A stretch of 64,000 nt of DNA from JAGOPY01 sp964619555 (GTDB taxonomy: Bacteria; Bacteroidota; Bacteroidia; Bacteroidales; JAGOPY01): contig CAZUDV010000020.1 of the NCBI GenBank assembly GCA_964619555.1, positions 1 through 64,000 on the forward strand. Direction: 5' to 3'. A program made the translations under genes and the position numbers. This document shows, one piece after another, positions 8,160-17,116 of the stretch (position 1 is its first letter; the number at the start of each line of letters is the position of its first letter). Below the pieces are notes generated by a model. That model made no database searches. It worked only from the letters and a program-made list of their open reading frames with translations, and was not told where the DNA came from.

Positions 8160-9203
8160 TTACTTTTTCTGCGGTTCTTTCTCCACATTCACTACTTCGT
8201 ACATCTCCTTGCCGTCCACTTCTGTGGGCTGATAATAAGTTTCACCAACCTTTACATAGGTCACATCGCCGATCTTGACCTCTTCACCGCCTTCCGGCAG
8301 GTTCGGGACCAACGTGCCGGCCGTGGGTGGAACTACCACGTACTTTTCTCCATCCTTTTCGTAGTAAGTCCCTGCGTAATAATAATTGTTCGTGGTCTCG
8401 TTGACGACGACCGTTGTGGTTTCCGGCGGCAATTCCGTGACAGTCGCACCCGCCGGCGCTTCCACCACAGTGTATCCGTCACCCGATTTCACATAATAGA
8501 CGCCCTGGTCATAATAATACTGCTGCTCTGCGATAGTGACTATGATAGCTGTAGTGGCAATCGCGGCAACAAAGAATCCCCAGGGATGATAGTATGGCCC
8601 GTAATAATATGGATGATAGGGGTGATAATGATATGGGTGGTAGCAGTAATAATGAAATCCGCCATAAGCATAAGGAGGCCGTGGATACGGCCTTACCGGC
8701 GGCCTGACATACACATCCCGGTCAATATTCACATCCCGGTTGACATTGATGTCGCGGCTGTTGTCAATATTTACATTTCTGTCGCCTGTATTGATATTGG
8801 TCCGGTCACCGGTAGATACCTTTGTCCGGTCTCCGGTTGAAGTGCCACGGTCAGCAGCAGCGGTCCTTTCTTTAGTGGCGGCAGACCGGTTTCCACCATT
8901 GATTGACCGGTTAGCAGTGCTACCTGTTTTTGTAGTTGCCGACCTGTCCAGTGTTGAAACGGAAGTTTTCTGCGAAGTGGATGGCCGGTTTTGGGTCGTG
9001 GCCGGCCGGCTTTGCGTGGATGAAGGCCTGCTGTAGGATGCCGAGGATCGTCCACCGCCCCCGCTGTAGGAATGGCTCATTCCACCTCCGCCTCCTCTTC
9101 CGCCTCCCATGCGTTGTGCTTCAAGCGTAAAAGGGATCAGCAATGTAGCTGCGATCAGGATTATTCCGGATATATTATATTTTGATCCAAAAAGCGTCTT
9201 CAT
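8160..9203 (-). CDS. Exported DUF6515-like protein, low-complexity
   Basis: A 347-residue exported protein. After a signal peptide (residues about 1-30) come a Gly-rich stretch, a long Ser/Thr/Arg/Asn-rich region with repeated DRT/DRN units (TGDRTNINTGDRNVNID) and an aromatic His/Tyr/Pro-rich segment (HPYHYHPYHPYYYGPYYHPW). A hydrophobic helix follows (AIATTAIIVTIAE), then repeats of the form YYxxGxYYxxxGDxYxVVxxPxG, characteristic of DUF6515 proteins. Function is unknown; a surface or periplasmic matrix role is a guess. It follows the DUF2092 gene by 18 bases and is probably co-transcribed with it. Confidence 0.75.
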   Translation of the reverse strand: MKTLFGSKYNISGIILIAATLLIPFTLEAQRMGGGRGGGGGMSHSYSGGGGRSSASYSRPSSTQSRPATTQNRPSTSQKTSVSTLDRSATTKTGSTANRSINGGNRSAATKERTAAADRGTSTGDRTKVSTGDRTNINTGDRNVNIDNSRDINVNRDVNIDRDVYVRPPVRPYPRPPYAYGGFHYYCYHPYHYHPYHPYYYGPYYHPWGFFVAAIATTAIIVTIAEQQYYYDQGVYYVKSGDGYTVVEAPAGATVTELPPETTTVVVNETTNNYYYAGTYYEKDGEKYVVVPPTAGTLVPNLPEGGEEVKIGDVTYVKVGETYYQPTEVDGKEMYEVVNVEKEPQKK

Positions 9204-9221
9204 ATATGGAAATTTAAAAAG

Positions 9222-9950
9222 TTATCTGATTGATTTGGACAATACTGATATTTTCCTTGCCTTCGGAGGCTGGATAAATTCAAAAACTGAGGGTGGGATG
9301 TCCGGATTCAGTTTCCAGTTGCTAAAAATAGCTTCATACTGTTGATTTCCTCCATTTTTGTATATGATAATGACTTTTTGAGGCAGCATGAACGCATCGC
9401 TTGACAGCCAGATCTCTGCAATCATTTCAATATTGGAGGCCTTTATCAGCAGGCATTCGCTGCCATTGAGCATTTTTTTGCCGACAAATACGAGATCGTC
9501 GAAAAAATTCAACATGTCATCTGTTATGGTGGGATTAAAGAAATCGGCGGCCGGAAACTCAATTCCATATCTTTTATTAAGTGTATCGATCATGGCCATC
9601 GTTGTCTCAGGGGCATTTAAAATGAAATAATTATTTTCATCATATGAATACATGAGGGCTGTGTTGCCGTTATACCAAAATCCCCGGTGCCCTTTATCGC
9701 CGTTAAAATTGACATGCATTCTGTCAGGGCCGGAGAAGTAGACCTCGTCGGTTTCGTGCTGGGTTATCAGTCCGAAATCAGGATCTATGACATCGATGGA
9801 AGTATTCAGCGTAAAACTGCATGAATTCAGCTCCCCGATAACCGAAGCCATGTGGTCAATGATCATTACCGCCACTGTATCGACCCGGGACTCCTGGGCC
9901 TGAGAAGATAAGGCTGTAAAAAGCAGGAATGAAAGCAGAAATTTCTTCAT
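9222..9950 (-). CDS. DUF2092 family periplasmic protein
   Basis: The start chosen is the ATG at 9950 because MKKFLLSFLLFTALSSQAQ is a good signal peptide; the frame is open further upstream but has no such feature. The 242-residue product has the DUF2092 pattern: an Asp-rich start, DEVYFSGPDRMHVNF near residue 75, FWYNGNTALMYSYDENNYF near 100 and a late region with YKNGGNQQYEAIFSNWKLN. The family is predicted to have a LolA/LppX-like open barrel, but its role is not established. It precedes the DUF6515 gene in a two-gene operon with a TATCTTTG promoter. Confidence 0.8.
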   Translation of the reverse strand: MKKFLLSFLLFTALSSQAQESRVDTVAVMIIDHMASVIGELNSCSFTLNTSIDVIDPDFGLITQHETDEVYFSGPDRMHVNFNGDKGHRGFWYNGNTALMYSYDENNYFILNAPETTMAMIDTLNKRYGIEFPAADFFNPTITDDMLNFFDDLVFVGKKMLNGSECLLIKASNIEMIAEIWLSSDAFMLPQKVIIIYKNGGNQQYEAIFSNWKLNPDIPPSVFEFIQPPKARKISVLSKSIR

Positions 9951-10013
9951 AAGGTTGATATGACTGTTTAAAAGATGATTTCGCGTAAAGATAATAATAC
10001 AAGGCCAATCCTG

Positions 10014-10021
10014 CAAAGATA
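10014..10021 (-). promoter_or_regulatory. Candidate -7 box TATCTTTG for the DUF2092-DUF6515 pair
   Basis: On the minus strand TATCTTTG (followed by CA) is an exact TAnnTTTG match, 64 bases before the chosen DUF2092 start at 9950. Its position downstream of the longer alternative starts supports the shorter protein. Confidence 0.5.
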
Positions 10022-10126
10022 TGCAATACATGATAACGATAAGTTGTCCGTCCCTGGAGAAAATACTTAGCAATGAGTATTTTTAATTCATCCGGCATTA
10101 AATGGAATCTAAGACCCCTTAAACCT

Positions 10127-10134
10127 TAACTTTG
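10127..10134 (+). promoter_or_regulatory. Candidate -7 box TAACTTTG
   Basis: TAACTTTG matches TAnnTTTG exactly and lies 25 bases before the ATG of the DUF2490 gene. Confidence 0.5.
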
Positions 10135-10158
10135 TTTTAATATCCAGGATTAAGTTTG

Positions 10159-10944
10159 ATGAAAAAAATTGTTTCATTCTGTGCGATCTGTTTTATGATG
10201 CATGTCATTCCGGCGATTTCACTATCGCAGACTGAAACTTACAACCAGATAAGCAACGAATTGCAGCTTGCGCGCACGATCAATGAAAAGTGGGCGGCTG
10301 AGATATATCTGGGCGGCGTGTTCAGCAGTACGCCAAATGAAAGCAAAGTGCTTAAGACGAACATTCAGCGCTATGGCATGGCATGGGTGCACTACTATTT
10401 ATCGCCGCGATGGAAATTATCTTCATCATTTGCTTATTACTATAATAAAGATGTCCCTGATATCGGTCAGTATTATTCTCCGGAATGGAGGGTTTCCTTG
10501 CAGGGAATATATTATATCCATAGAACAGGATATTCCCTTTTCACCAGGATGATGGGAGAAATCAGGATCATGATGAATGAAGAGGGGGTGTATGAGGATT
10601 ATTACCGCTATCGTCAGATGCTGAAATATGTCCAGCCTTTGAATGGTAAAATATTACGTAAAGGGGTTGTGTACATGTTAACTACAGAAGAGCTCCTGTT
10701 CAAGCCAAATGCAAAGTCACAGGGAATTACATTCTTTGACCGCAACAGGTTTGAAGTTGGAGTTGGCTACCTGTTCACAGATAATATCCAGCTTGAGCTG
10801 GCTTACTTGAACGAATTCATGCCCAGGGATGATAATAATGAAATGTACAATGCTCTGGAAATAACACTTACGTTCAATAATCCGCTGACAAACCTCAAAA
10901 ACACCATTTTCCCTAAACCCGAGAGCGGGGATCAAACCGAATGA
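10159..10944 (+). CDS. DUF2490 outer-membrane beta-barrel protein
   Basis: The ATG at 10159 is preferred over a TTG immediately before it, giving 261 residues. A signal peptide (ending ISLSQ) is followed by about ten alternating amphipathic beta strands with aromatic girdles, for example AAEIYLGGVF, WVHYYLSPRWKLSSSFAYYY, RNRFEVGVGYLF and IQLELAYLNEFMP. This is the DUF2490 pattern, small outer-membrane barrels of unknown cargo. The last strand is followed by a short polar tail rather than ending in an aromatic residue. It ends directly against the stop of the minus-strand gene at 10945 with no spacer. Confidence 0.75.
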   Translation: MKKIVSFCAICFMMHVIPAISLSQTETYNQISNELQLARTINEKWAAEIYLGGVFSSTPNESKVLKTNIQRYGMAWVHYYLSPRWKLSSSFAYYYNKDVPDIGQYYSPEWRVSLQGIYYIHRTGYSLFTRMMGEIRIMMNEEGVYEDYYRYRQMLKYVQPLNGKILRKGVVYMLTTEELLFKPNAKSQGITFFDRNRFEVGVGYLFTDNIQLELAYLNEFMPRDDNNEMYNALEITLTFNNPLTNLKNTIFPKPESGDQTE

Positions 10945-11463
10945 TTACTTTCTCTTTTCTTCTTCTTGCAGGAAGCAATCCAGCTGTTCCTTCAATGCGG
11001 CTTTGTGCAGTTTGAAGTTGTAGGTGCGTTCGCCCTCTTCCCTTTTCATATCTAATTTGGCCTGGATAACTTCGTATTCCTGTAAGGGCTTCAGCTGATC
11101 CTTGCTGATTAAGTAGAGCATTTCCATGATCGAATCACCTTCGAGATAACGAGTATCAAAATGCTCAAACTGGTATTCTTTCTCATCCGATAACTTCAGA
11201 ATGAGGTCGGATTTCAGCTTCCTGCCGACCTCCTTCTCAGGGTAGGGGTTTGGCTGCAGGGCGAGAAAAAAGTTCTCTTTGTCCGTCATGATCCCGCCCT
11301 TGAGGTCCTTGGTTTCGGTCCAGTAAAAATTAACCGGTTCAATGAAGTAGTACATGCTGCCGTCCGGATAGATCCTATGATTGATCTCACATTGGGAAAA
11401 CGACACCAAGGTTACGAAAGATAAACCGGATAGAATAAGTACTTTAATAATTAATTCTTTCAT
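10945..11463 (-). CDS. Exported protein of unknown function (172 aa)
   Basis: A 172-residue protein with a signal peptide (residues about 1-23, ISGLSFVTLVSFSQ-like). The mature part starts with QCEINHRIYPDGSMYYFIEPV, has a central Lys/Glu-rich beta region and a C-terminal basic/acidic helix (HKAALKEQLDCFLQEEEKRK). I do not recognise a family. It is transcribed alone from a TAAATTTG box and converges on the DUF2490 gene; both stop codons abut at 10944/10945. Confidence 0.65.
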   Translation of the reverse strand: MKELIIKVLILSGLSFVTLVSFSQCEINHRIYPDGSMYYFIEPVNFYWTETKDLKGGIMTDKENFFLALQPNPYPEKEVGRKLKSDLILKLSDEKEYQFEHFDTRYLEGDSIMEMLYLISKDQLKPLQEYEVIQAKLDMKREEGERTYNFKLHKAALKEQLDCFLQEEEKRK

Positions 11464-11520
11464 AACTAAAGATTTATATTATCCCTTCTCTTAAATTTGA
11501 CCATCAGCAGTAATGAAAAA

Positions 11521-11528
11521 CAAATTTA
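11521..11528 (-). promoter_or_regulatory. Candidate -7 box TAAATTTG
   Basis: Exact TAnnTTTG on the minus strand, 58 bases before the start of the 172-residue exported protein. Confidence 0.45.
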
Positions 11529-11633
11529 GGTTATAATCAACCTATGTTTAATAAAGCAGGAATTAATGGTTAAAAATACCCAGTAATGAGTACTAATGAT
11601 TAAACTGTTTAACGCCTTGCGCCTGGATATTTT

Positions 11634-12392
11634 TTAAAGTAAGCCGTTTTCCTTGAGTTCATGAATTAATTCCTGCATGTTTGACTTTTTTGATTTATTC
11701 AGGATATTTCTCCGGTGTGTGTTCACCGTATTAGAGCTCAGGAATATTTTATCGGCGATTTGTTCACTGGTGAATCCCATTTCAAGTAATTTGATGATTT
11801 CAAATTCACGATTAGTGAATACGTTGCCTTGCATTAACAACTCCATGTCAGGATACCTGAAATTTGAGAGATCTTCTCCTAAATAATAATGAAAACCCTG
11901 CTTATGTTTCTTATACCAATCAATATTAGTCTGTATTTTCAGCGTAAAAACGGATTTATAGGGGACTTCACTATAAAAAATGTAAAACTGCATTAAATAA
12001 TTGCTGTAATTGCCTTGAGCATTTTTCATCCTGAAATTAGAAGACAATAATTTATTCCCTTTTTTCGCGGAAAACAGCTGATGAGCTATCTTCAACAGCA
12101 TAGTCCTGCCCAAATTATTCCGATCAATTTCATCAGGGTGTAATCGGTAGAAAAAACTCATGGAAGACAACTCTGCAGGTTGGATTCCCAGAACGTCAAG
12201 GCATTGTGTGCTTGTGAAGAGTATTTTAAAGTGAATAAGTTCGCCAATATAGAAGAATTGATCATTCTGCTTCATGATTGAATTGAGCTCGACCATCAGT
12301 GGATCATTGTCATCAATCCCGGTATACCCGCCAGGGCCATATTTCTCGATGACCTTAAAGAACAGGTTATAATAGGAAGCAATATCGGGCAT
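11634..12392 (-). CDS. LuxR-family transcriptional regulator with PAS-like sensor domain
   Basis: A 252-residue protein whose C-terminal 60 residues are a LuxR/GerE helix-turn-helix: FTNREFEIIKLLEMGFTSEQ, then IAD, then SSNTVNTHRRNIL. Residues about 45-165 look like a PAS fold (ILFTSTQCLDVLGIQPAELS, then FRMKNAQGNYSNYLMQFYIF). This arrangement is common in Bacteroidota one-component regulators. No receiver domain is present. It lies between the DUF2490/172-aa pair and the divergent arylsulfatase gene (129-base gap) and could regulate either; this is inference from position. Confidence 0.85.
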   Translation of the reverse strand: MPDIASYYNLFFKVIEKYGPGGYTGIDDNDPLMVELNSIMKQNDQFFYIGELIHFKILFTSTQCLDVLGIQPAELSSMSFFYRLHPDEIDRNNLGRTMLLKIAHQLFSAKKGNKLLSSNFRMKNAQGNYSNYLMQFYIFYSEVPYKSVFTLKIQTNIDWYKKHKQGFHYYLGEDLSNFRYPDMELLMQGNVFTNREFEIIKLLEMGFTSEQIADKIFLSSNTVNTHRRNILNKSKKSNMQELIHELKENGLL

Positions 12393-12417
12393 AAGGATTC
12401 TTCTGTTATCAATTGAG

Positions 12418-12425
12418 CAAATTTA
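12418..12425 (-). promoter_or_regulatory. Candidate -7 box TAAATTTG for the LuxR-type regulator
   Basis: Exact TAnnTTTG on the minus strand, 26 bases before the regulator's ATG. It forms a divergent pair with the sulfatase promoter at 12471. Confidence 0.5.
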
Positions 12426-12470
12426 AAAATATACTTAAAATCAAGTATTTTTTATTAGTTCAGATGGATA

Positions 12471-12478
12471 TATTTTTG
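12471..12478 (+). promoter_or_regulatory. Candidate -7 box TATTTTTG for the arylsulfatase
   Basis: Exact TAnnTTTG on the plus strand, 44 bases before the arylsulfatase ATG, divergent from the LuxR-type regulator gene. Confidence 0.5.
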
Positions 12479-12521
12479 ACTCACCTGGCAATGATTATTA
12501 GCTAACCGTAATACCTCTGAT

Positions 12522-14318
12522 ATGAAATACCTTCTTCCCATTTTTGTCACCGGTTCACTTCTTGTCCGGGGTGAAGCCAACGCCCAGACCGGAGCAGAAA
12601 AATCACGGGAACCGGATAAACGTCCCAACATTGTCATCATCCTTGGGGATGATCTGGGCTATTCCGACATGGGGATGTTCGGCAGTGAGATCCGGACTCC
12701 TAACCTGGATGCATTGGCTCAATACGGAGTGCGGTTCACCAATTTTTATACCTGTGCCAGCTGTTCACCGACAAGATCCATGTTGCTTTCAGGCGTCGAT
12801 ACACATGTCAACGGACTGGGTAATATGGACGAATGGACGGCGCCAAACCAGGAAGGCGAGCCCGGGTATGAAGGAAACCTCAACGACAGGGTCATTGCCT
12901 TCCCTCAGTTATTGAAGGACGCAGGTTACCACACCTATATGGTGGGCAAGTGGCACCTGGGCAAATCACCGGATAAAATTCCCGCTGCCCGGGGATTTGA
13001 GCGCGATTTCTCCCTGCTCGACGGAGCCGGCAGTTATTGGGATATGACAAACTTCACTGCGTTGACCCCGAAATCCCTTTTCACAGAAGATGGTAGGTAC
13101 CTAAAAAAACTGCCTAAGCATTATTATGCTACCAAGACTTATACGGATAAACTCATCGGTTTCATATCGGCTAATCACGGTGATGGAAAACCTTTCTTCG
13201 CCTATGTTTCGTACCAGGCTCCTCATGATCCATATCATTTGCCGGCAAAATGGAGGGACAGGCATGTGGGAGAGTATGACATAGGCTGGGATGCTATTAG
13301 GACACAGCGCCTGCAACGCATGAAGGAGATGGGTATAGTTCCTGATTCAACGAACCTGGCTGAACGTATGTGGTTCGTGCCGGAATATTCTCTGCTTGCC
13401 CCGGCAACCCGTGCCCTGTTAGGCCGGAAAATGGAACTCTATGCCGGAATGGTTGAAAACATGGACTATTATGTGGGGCGTCTCATCGATTACCTGAAAG
13501 AAATCGGGGAATACGAAAATACCGTGTTCATTGTGTTCGGCGACAATGGTGCTGAAGGCACCGACCTTGCAAAAATGATCGCGGGAAATCCCGGTACAAG
13601 GGACTATTTGTTTTTTGCTTCAAAATGGTCACAAACCAATCCCAATGCCTGGGGCGATCCGGGCTCTTACGTAGGCTATGGACCTGGCTGGGCACAGGTT
13701 TCTATGACCCCTTTCAGCCAGTACAAAGGATGGATTGCTGAAGGCGGGATTCGTAATGCGCTGATCGTCAGTGGTCCGGTCGTCAATCGCGAGAAAGGAA
13801 GTATTAATAACGGACTGATGTTTGTCGCTGACATTTACCCTACTTTGCTGGATATTGCCGGTACATCTTACCCGAAATCTTACAACGGTAATGACCTGCC
13901 TCCCCTGATCGGGGAATCCTGGATGCCGGTACTGGCTGGAAAAACAGATTCGCCACGGACTTCACAGGATTACATAGCCTGGGAAATTTTCGGCAACCGT
14001 GCCCTTCGCCAGGGGGACTGGAAACTTCGCTGGGAATTCAAATCAATGGGGAGGTCCGACTGGGAATTGTTCAATTTAGTTTCCGACCCGGCTGAAAGAC
14101 ATGATGTGGCTGCTCAATATCCTGAAAAGGTTCAGGAATTACTTGCCCTGTGGGACGATTATGTCAAACGTAACAACGTAATTATCCCCGACCGGTCCCC
14201 TTTTGAAAACATTTACAACCAGCTTCCGGAACGATTCCCTGTAGAAGAAGGATATCCTCCACTCGTGAACAAGAAGCAATATGTACCGCCTGCGGATATG
14301 ATGGTTAATCCAAAATAG
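12522..14318 (+). CDS. Exported arylsulfatase (AtsA-like, Cys-type)
   Basis: A 598-residue type I sulfatase with a signal peptide ending EANAQ. The metal site LGDDLGYSD lies at residues 41-49, and the modification motif C81-S-P-T-R85 carries the Cys that is converted to formylglycine by a sulfatase-maturating enzyme. GKWHLGK near 143, APHDPYH near 232 and GDNGAEG near 345 complete the active site. It would hydrolyse sulfate esters in the periplasm. It resembles Pseudomonas AtsA more than glycan-specific sulfatases of polysaccharide loci, and no SusCD pair is nearby. No maturase gene is in the window. It is followed after 13 bases by an outer-membrane barrel, likely the same operon. Confidence 0.9.
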   Translation: MKYLLPIFVTGSLLVRGEANAQTGAEKSREPDKRPNIVIILGDDLGYSDMGMFGSEIRTPNLDALAQYGVRFTNFYTCASCSPTRSMLLSGVDTHVNGLGNMDEWTAPNQEGEPGYEGNLNDRVIAFPQLLKDAGYHTYMVGKWHLGKSPDKIPAARGFERDFSLLDGAGSYWDMTNFTALTPKSLFTEDGRYLKKLPKHYYATKTYTDKLIGFISANHGDGKPFFAYVSYQAPHDPYHLPAKWRDRHVGEYDIGWDAIRTQRLQRMKEMGIVPDSTNLAERMWFVPEYSLLAPATRALLGRKMELYAGMVENMDYYVGRLIDYLKEIGEYENTVFIVFGDNGAEGTDLAKMIAGNPGTRDYLFFASKWSQTNPNAWGDPGSYVGYGPGWAQVSMTPFSQYKGWIAEGGIRNALIVSGPVVNREKGSINNGLMFVADIYPTLLDIAGTSYPKSYNGNDLPPLIGESWMPVLAGKTDSPRTSQDYIAWEIFGNRALRQGDWKLRWEFKSMGRSDWELFNLVSDPAERHDVAAQYPEKVQELLALWDDYVKRNNVIIPDRSPFENIYNQLPERFPVEEGYPPLVNKKQYVPPADMMVNPK

Positions 14319-14331
14319 TAACAAGATCATT

Positions 14332-15318
14332 ATGAGCAAGATATTCTCATCACAGCGTTATAAGTGCATTGCAATTTTGCCTTGGATCATTATATGCATG
14401 CCATTTATTGTGAATGCACAGGGAGACGGCCCGCGGTTCTATTGGAAAGGGCTGTGTGGAATGAATGCAGTCCCCGTCATTGGATCATCCTTAAGCGGGA
14501 ACGCCAATCCCATGGACCCGGCCCACCTGGTAAATCCGGGATCCGATTTCACGGCGGTCATGGCTATGCCAGGTTATGCAAGGATGTTCCCGTTATTCAA
14601 CCGTGCTGCCATGGCCTCGATAATTGTTCCCATGGGCAGAATTTCAAGTGACATCACTGTGAACGGGCTATCCTTGGGCCAGACTGCCAGGGGGTTCGGA
14701 GATCCCTTATTACAGGTCGGTATGAATGTAATAGGCCCAAAGGCCATGAAGGGGATTCCTGATCTATTGAGATATAAGCCCGGATTTTCGATGGATGTCA
14801 TTGCCAGCCTTGCGGTTCCGATCGGGGAATATGATCCGGAGAGTTCGGTCAATATTGGTCAGAACAGGTGGTATGGTCGGGTTGGATTACCGATAGTATG
14901 GCAGCTGGGAAAATGGGTTCCCGGCAGGAGGGCCACGCTGGAAGCACTTCCTGCAGTCTGGTTCTTCAGCGATAACAACGATTTCGATGGTAAAAAACTG
15001 GAAACCAAACCCATCTTCCAGGTAGAAGGCCACCTTACACGGGATTTCATGGAAAGGTTGTGGGGATCAGTGGATGTCATATGGTATACTGGCGGTGCAG
15101 CCACAATCGATACATTGGAAGTGGAGAAAATCAACAATTTTGGAATCGGGGGCACCATCGGCTACCAAATCAATGATAATTTGCAACTTACGGTGGGATA
15201 TTCCACCAGTATAAGTGATTCAGGATCCGAGGACCTCAAAATTGACGGTTTCCGGATCAAGCTGATCTATGGCTGGCACAAGCTGATCGAAGGGATCCAC
15301 CGGCTGGGAAGTGAGTAA
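14332..15318 (+). CDS. Outer-membrane barrel of the phenol-degradation MetA/SphA-like transporter family
   Basis: A 328-residue exported protein (signal peptide ending FIVNAQG) with the pattern of PF13557 barrels: WKGLCGMNAVPVIGSSLSGN near the start, the conserved GFGDPLLQVG near residue 120, SLAVPIGEYDPESSVNIGQN near 160, then paired strands with AVWFFSDNNDF and IGYQINDNLQLTVGYSTSIS. Family members are thought to carry small hydrophobic or aromatic molecules across the outer membrane. Following the sulfatase by 13 bases, it may take up or release the desulfated product; this is inference. Confidence 0.8.
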   Translation: MSKIFSSQRYKCIAILPWIIICMPFIVNAQGDGPRFYWKGLCGMNAVPVIGSSLSGNANPMDPAHLVNPGSDFTAVMAMPGYARMFPLFNRAAMASIIVPMGRISSDITVNGLSLGQTARGFGDPLLQVGMNVIGPKAMKGIPDLLRYKPGFSMDVIASLAVPIGEYDPESSVNIGQNRWYGRVGLPIVWQLGKWVPGRRATLEALPAVWFFSDNNDFDGKKLETKPIFQVEGHLTRDFMERLWGSVDVIWYTGGAATIDTLEVEKINNFGIGGTIGYQINDNLQLTVGYSTSISDSGSEDLKIDGFRIKLIYGWHKLIEGIHRLGSE

Positions 15319-15355
15319 GCATCCGGCGAATTTTCATCTCGACATGTTTTTCTAA

Positions 15356-16405
15356 TCACCCTTTCCTCAACGTGAAAGAAAACGTACTCCCTACGCCCGG
15401 CGCGCTCCTGACGTTGACGGTCTGCTCATGGGCTTCAATGATGTGCTTTACTATGGCTAACCCGAGCCCGCTACCTCCCTGTTCCCGGGAGCGGTGCTTA
15501 TCCACCCGGTAAAAACGTTCAAACAACCTCGGGATATGTTGCTCTTCAATGCCGGTGCCATTGTCGGAGATTTCAACCAGGTAGTTTTCATCCATATCAT
15601 AGAAACTGACCTTGGTACGGCCGTCCTCCTTACCGTATTTAATGCTGTTATCAACCAGGTTGACCAGTGCCTGGCGGATTTTATCCCTGTCGGCCCAGAC
15701 CATCAAAGGAGAATTGTACTCGCTGCCGAAATGTAACTTTACATTTAATTGCCTGGCGCTATCTTCCATGAAATCAAAAACTTCCTTTACTAAGGCAACA
15801 ATGTCGAAATGAGATTTGAATAATTGTATTTCCCCGGATTCAAACCGGGAGATAAATTCGAGCTCATCCACCAGCTCGATCATCCGGTCAATGTTTTTTT
15901 CGGCTTTATGCAGGAAACCTTTCCTGACGTCACTGTCATCATCGCTCTCTGAAATAAGCGTGGAAATATAACCCTGCAGATTCGAAAGGGGTGTTTTTAA
16001 TTCATGGGAAACATTCCCGAGAAATTCTTTCCTGTATCGCTCCATCCGTCGCAGTTCCTCAATCTCGGCCTTTTTGTAATCCGCCCACTCCCTGACATCA
16101 TTTTCTACCTGGCCGATCATGTCTTCCCCCAGGTTCTTCCTGAGTTCCTGCTTGCTTTCCTTCGTCAGTTTCAGGGATTGTATGTTTTTATAAATGACTT
16201 TTATCCTTTCGAATATATAAGATTGCAGGATGTATTTGATGAAAAGGTAAATGAAGATGAAAAGTGAGATCCCGGTAACGGTGAAGTACCCCCAGTTGAA
16301 TGAAAATGCACCGGCAAGCGAGAAGCTGATGTACATCATCCCAAAGAAAACCGTAACAGCCAGGGCTGAATACAAGGAAAGGATGACGGTATTCGTGATT
16401 TTCAT
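15356..16405 (-). CDS. Two-TM sensor histidine kinase, PhoR-like
   Basis: A 349-residue membrane kinase. Two hydrophobic segments (residues about 8-30 and 40-60) with almost no periplasmic loop are followed by a helical linker. The dimerisation domain holds the phospho-acceptor His134 in NVSHELKTPL, and the ATPase domain has the N box (NLVDNSIKYG), G1 (SDNGTGI), F box (LFERFYRVD) and G2 (GGSGLGLAIVKH). It is the last gene of the pst-phoU operon, 12 bases after phoU, which points to phosphate sensing as in PhoR. The partner response regulator is not encoded in the window. Confidence 0.9.
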   Translation of the reverse strand: MKITNTVILSLYSALAVTVFFGMMYISFSLAGAFSFNWGYFTVTGISLFIFIYLFIKYILQSYIFERIKVIYKNIQSLKLTKESKQELRKNLGEDMIGQVENDVREWADYKKAEIEELRRMERYRKEFLGNVSHELKTPLSNLQGYISTLISESDDDSDVRKGFLHKAEKNIDRMIELVDELEFISRFESGEIQLFKSHFDIVALVKEVFDFMEDSARQLNVKLHFGSEYNSPLMVWADRDKIRQALVNLVDNSIKYGKEDGRTKVSFYDMDENYLVEISDNGTGIEEQHIPRLFERFYRVDKHRSREQGGSGLGLAIVKHIIEAHEQTVNVRSAPGVGSTFSFTLRKG

Positions 16406-16417
16406 GGCGAGGGGAGT

Positions 16418-17116
16418 TTACTTTTTATTTTTCTGCAGTTTCTGATGCTTGATAACCTTTGCTTCCATAAAAAAGATCATCTCTTCGGCAATATTTTCCA
16501 GGTGATCGCCAACTCTTTCCAGTTTCCGGATTATAGAGAACAATTCAAGGCATTGCCTGCCTTCCCCCGGATTTTTTAACAGATAATCACTCAGGACTTC
16601 TATCGAAGCTTTGTTGATCTCATTCAGCTTCTCATCCATGGTGAAAATGCTCCTGATCCTTTTGTTATCCTCCTTCTCGAATGACTCAAAAGCTTCGACC
16701 AGCATGAGATGTGCCGTGTCAAACATCTCCAGGAGCCGCGTTGCCCTGATCAGTTCCGGGTCGAACGGATGCGTCGATTTCCGGGCCGTATTGGCGATGT
16801 AATTGGCATAATCGCCGATCCTTTCAACGTTGTAATTGATCTTCAGCACAGAGAGAACAAACCTGAGATCAACCGCGACCGGGTTTTCCAGGGCAATCAG
16901 ATTTTCACAGTCCATATCGATCTTCAGTTCAAAGGAATCGACCAGCTTTTCATTGGCTTTAACCTCCTTGGCAAGATCAAGATCATTATTTTCAATGGCA
17001 GACTTCGATTTTTCGATCTGGCTGATCACGATGGACCACATCTCGAGCAAATCGTTCTTGAGCTGCTGTAATTGGATTTCAAGATGATTCATAACATTTT
17101 TTTTAATCCTATCCAA
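16418..17116 (-). CDS. phoU: PhoU phosphate-signalling protein
   Basis: A 232-residue all-helical protein with two PhoU repeats. Repeat one has the metal-binding type motif around residues 70-95 (ALENPVAVDLRFVLSVLKIN, YNVERIGDYANYIA); repeat two has IRKLERVGDHLENIAEEMIF near 195. These E/D-rich helices bind iron or manganese clusters in structures of the family. PhoU connects the Pst transporter to the PhoR-type kinase and limits phosphate uptake. Its start overlaps the pstB stop by 8 bases, and the kinase gene follows, which is the expected signalling set. Confidence 0.95.
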   Translation of the reverse strand: MDRIKKNVMNHLEIQLQQLKNDLLEMWSIVISQIEKSKSAIENNDLDLAKEVKANEKLVDSFELKIDMDCENLIALENPVAVDLRFVLSVLKINYNVERIGDYANYIANTARKSTHPFDPELIRATRLLEMFDTAHLMLVEAFESFEKEDNKRIRSIFTMDEKLNEINKASIEVLSDYLLKNPGEGRQCLELFSIIRKLERVGDHLENIAEEMIFFMEAKVIKHQKLQKNKK

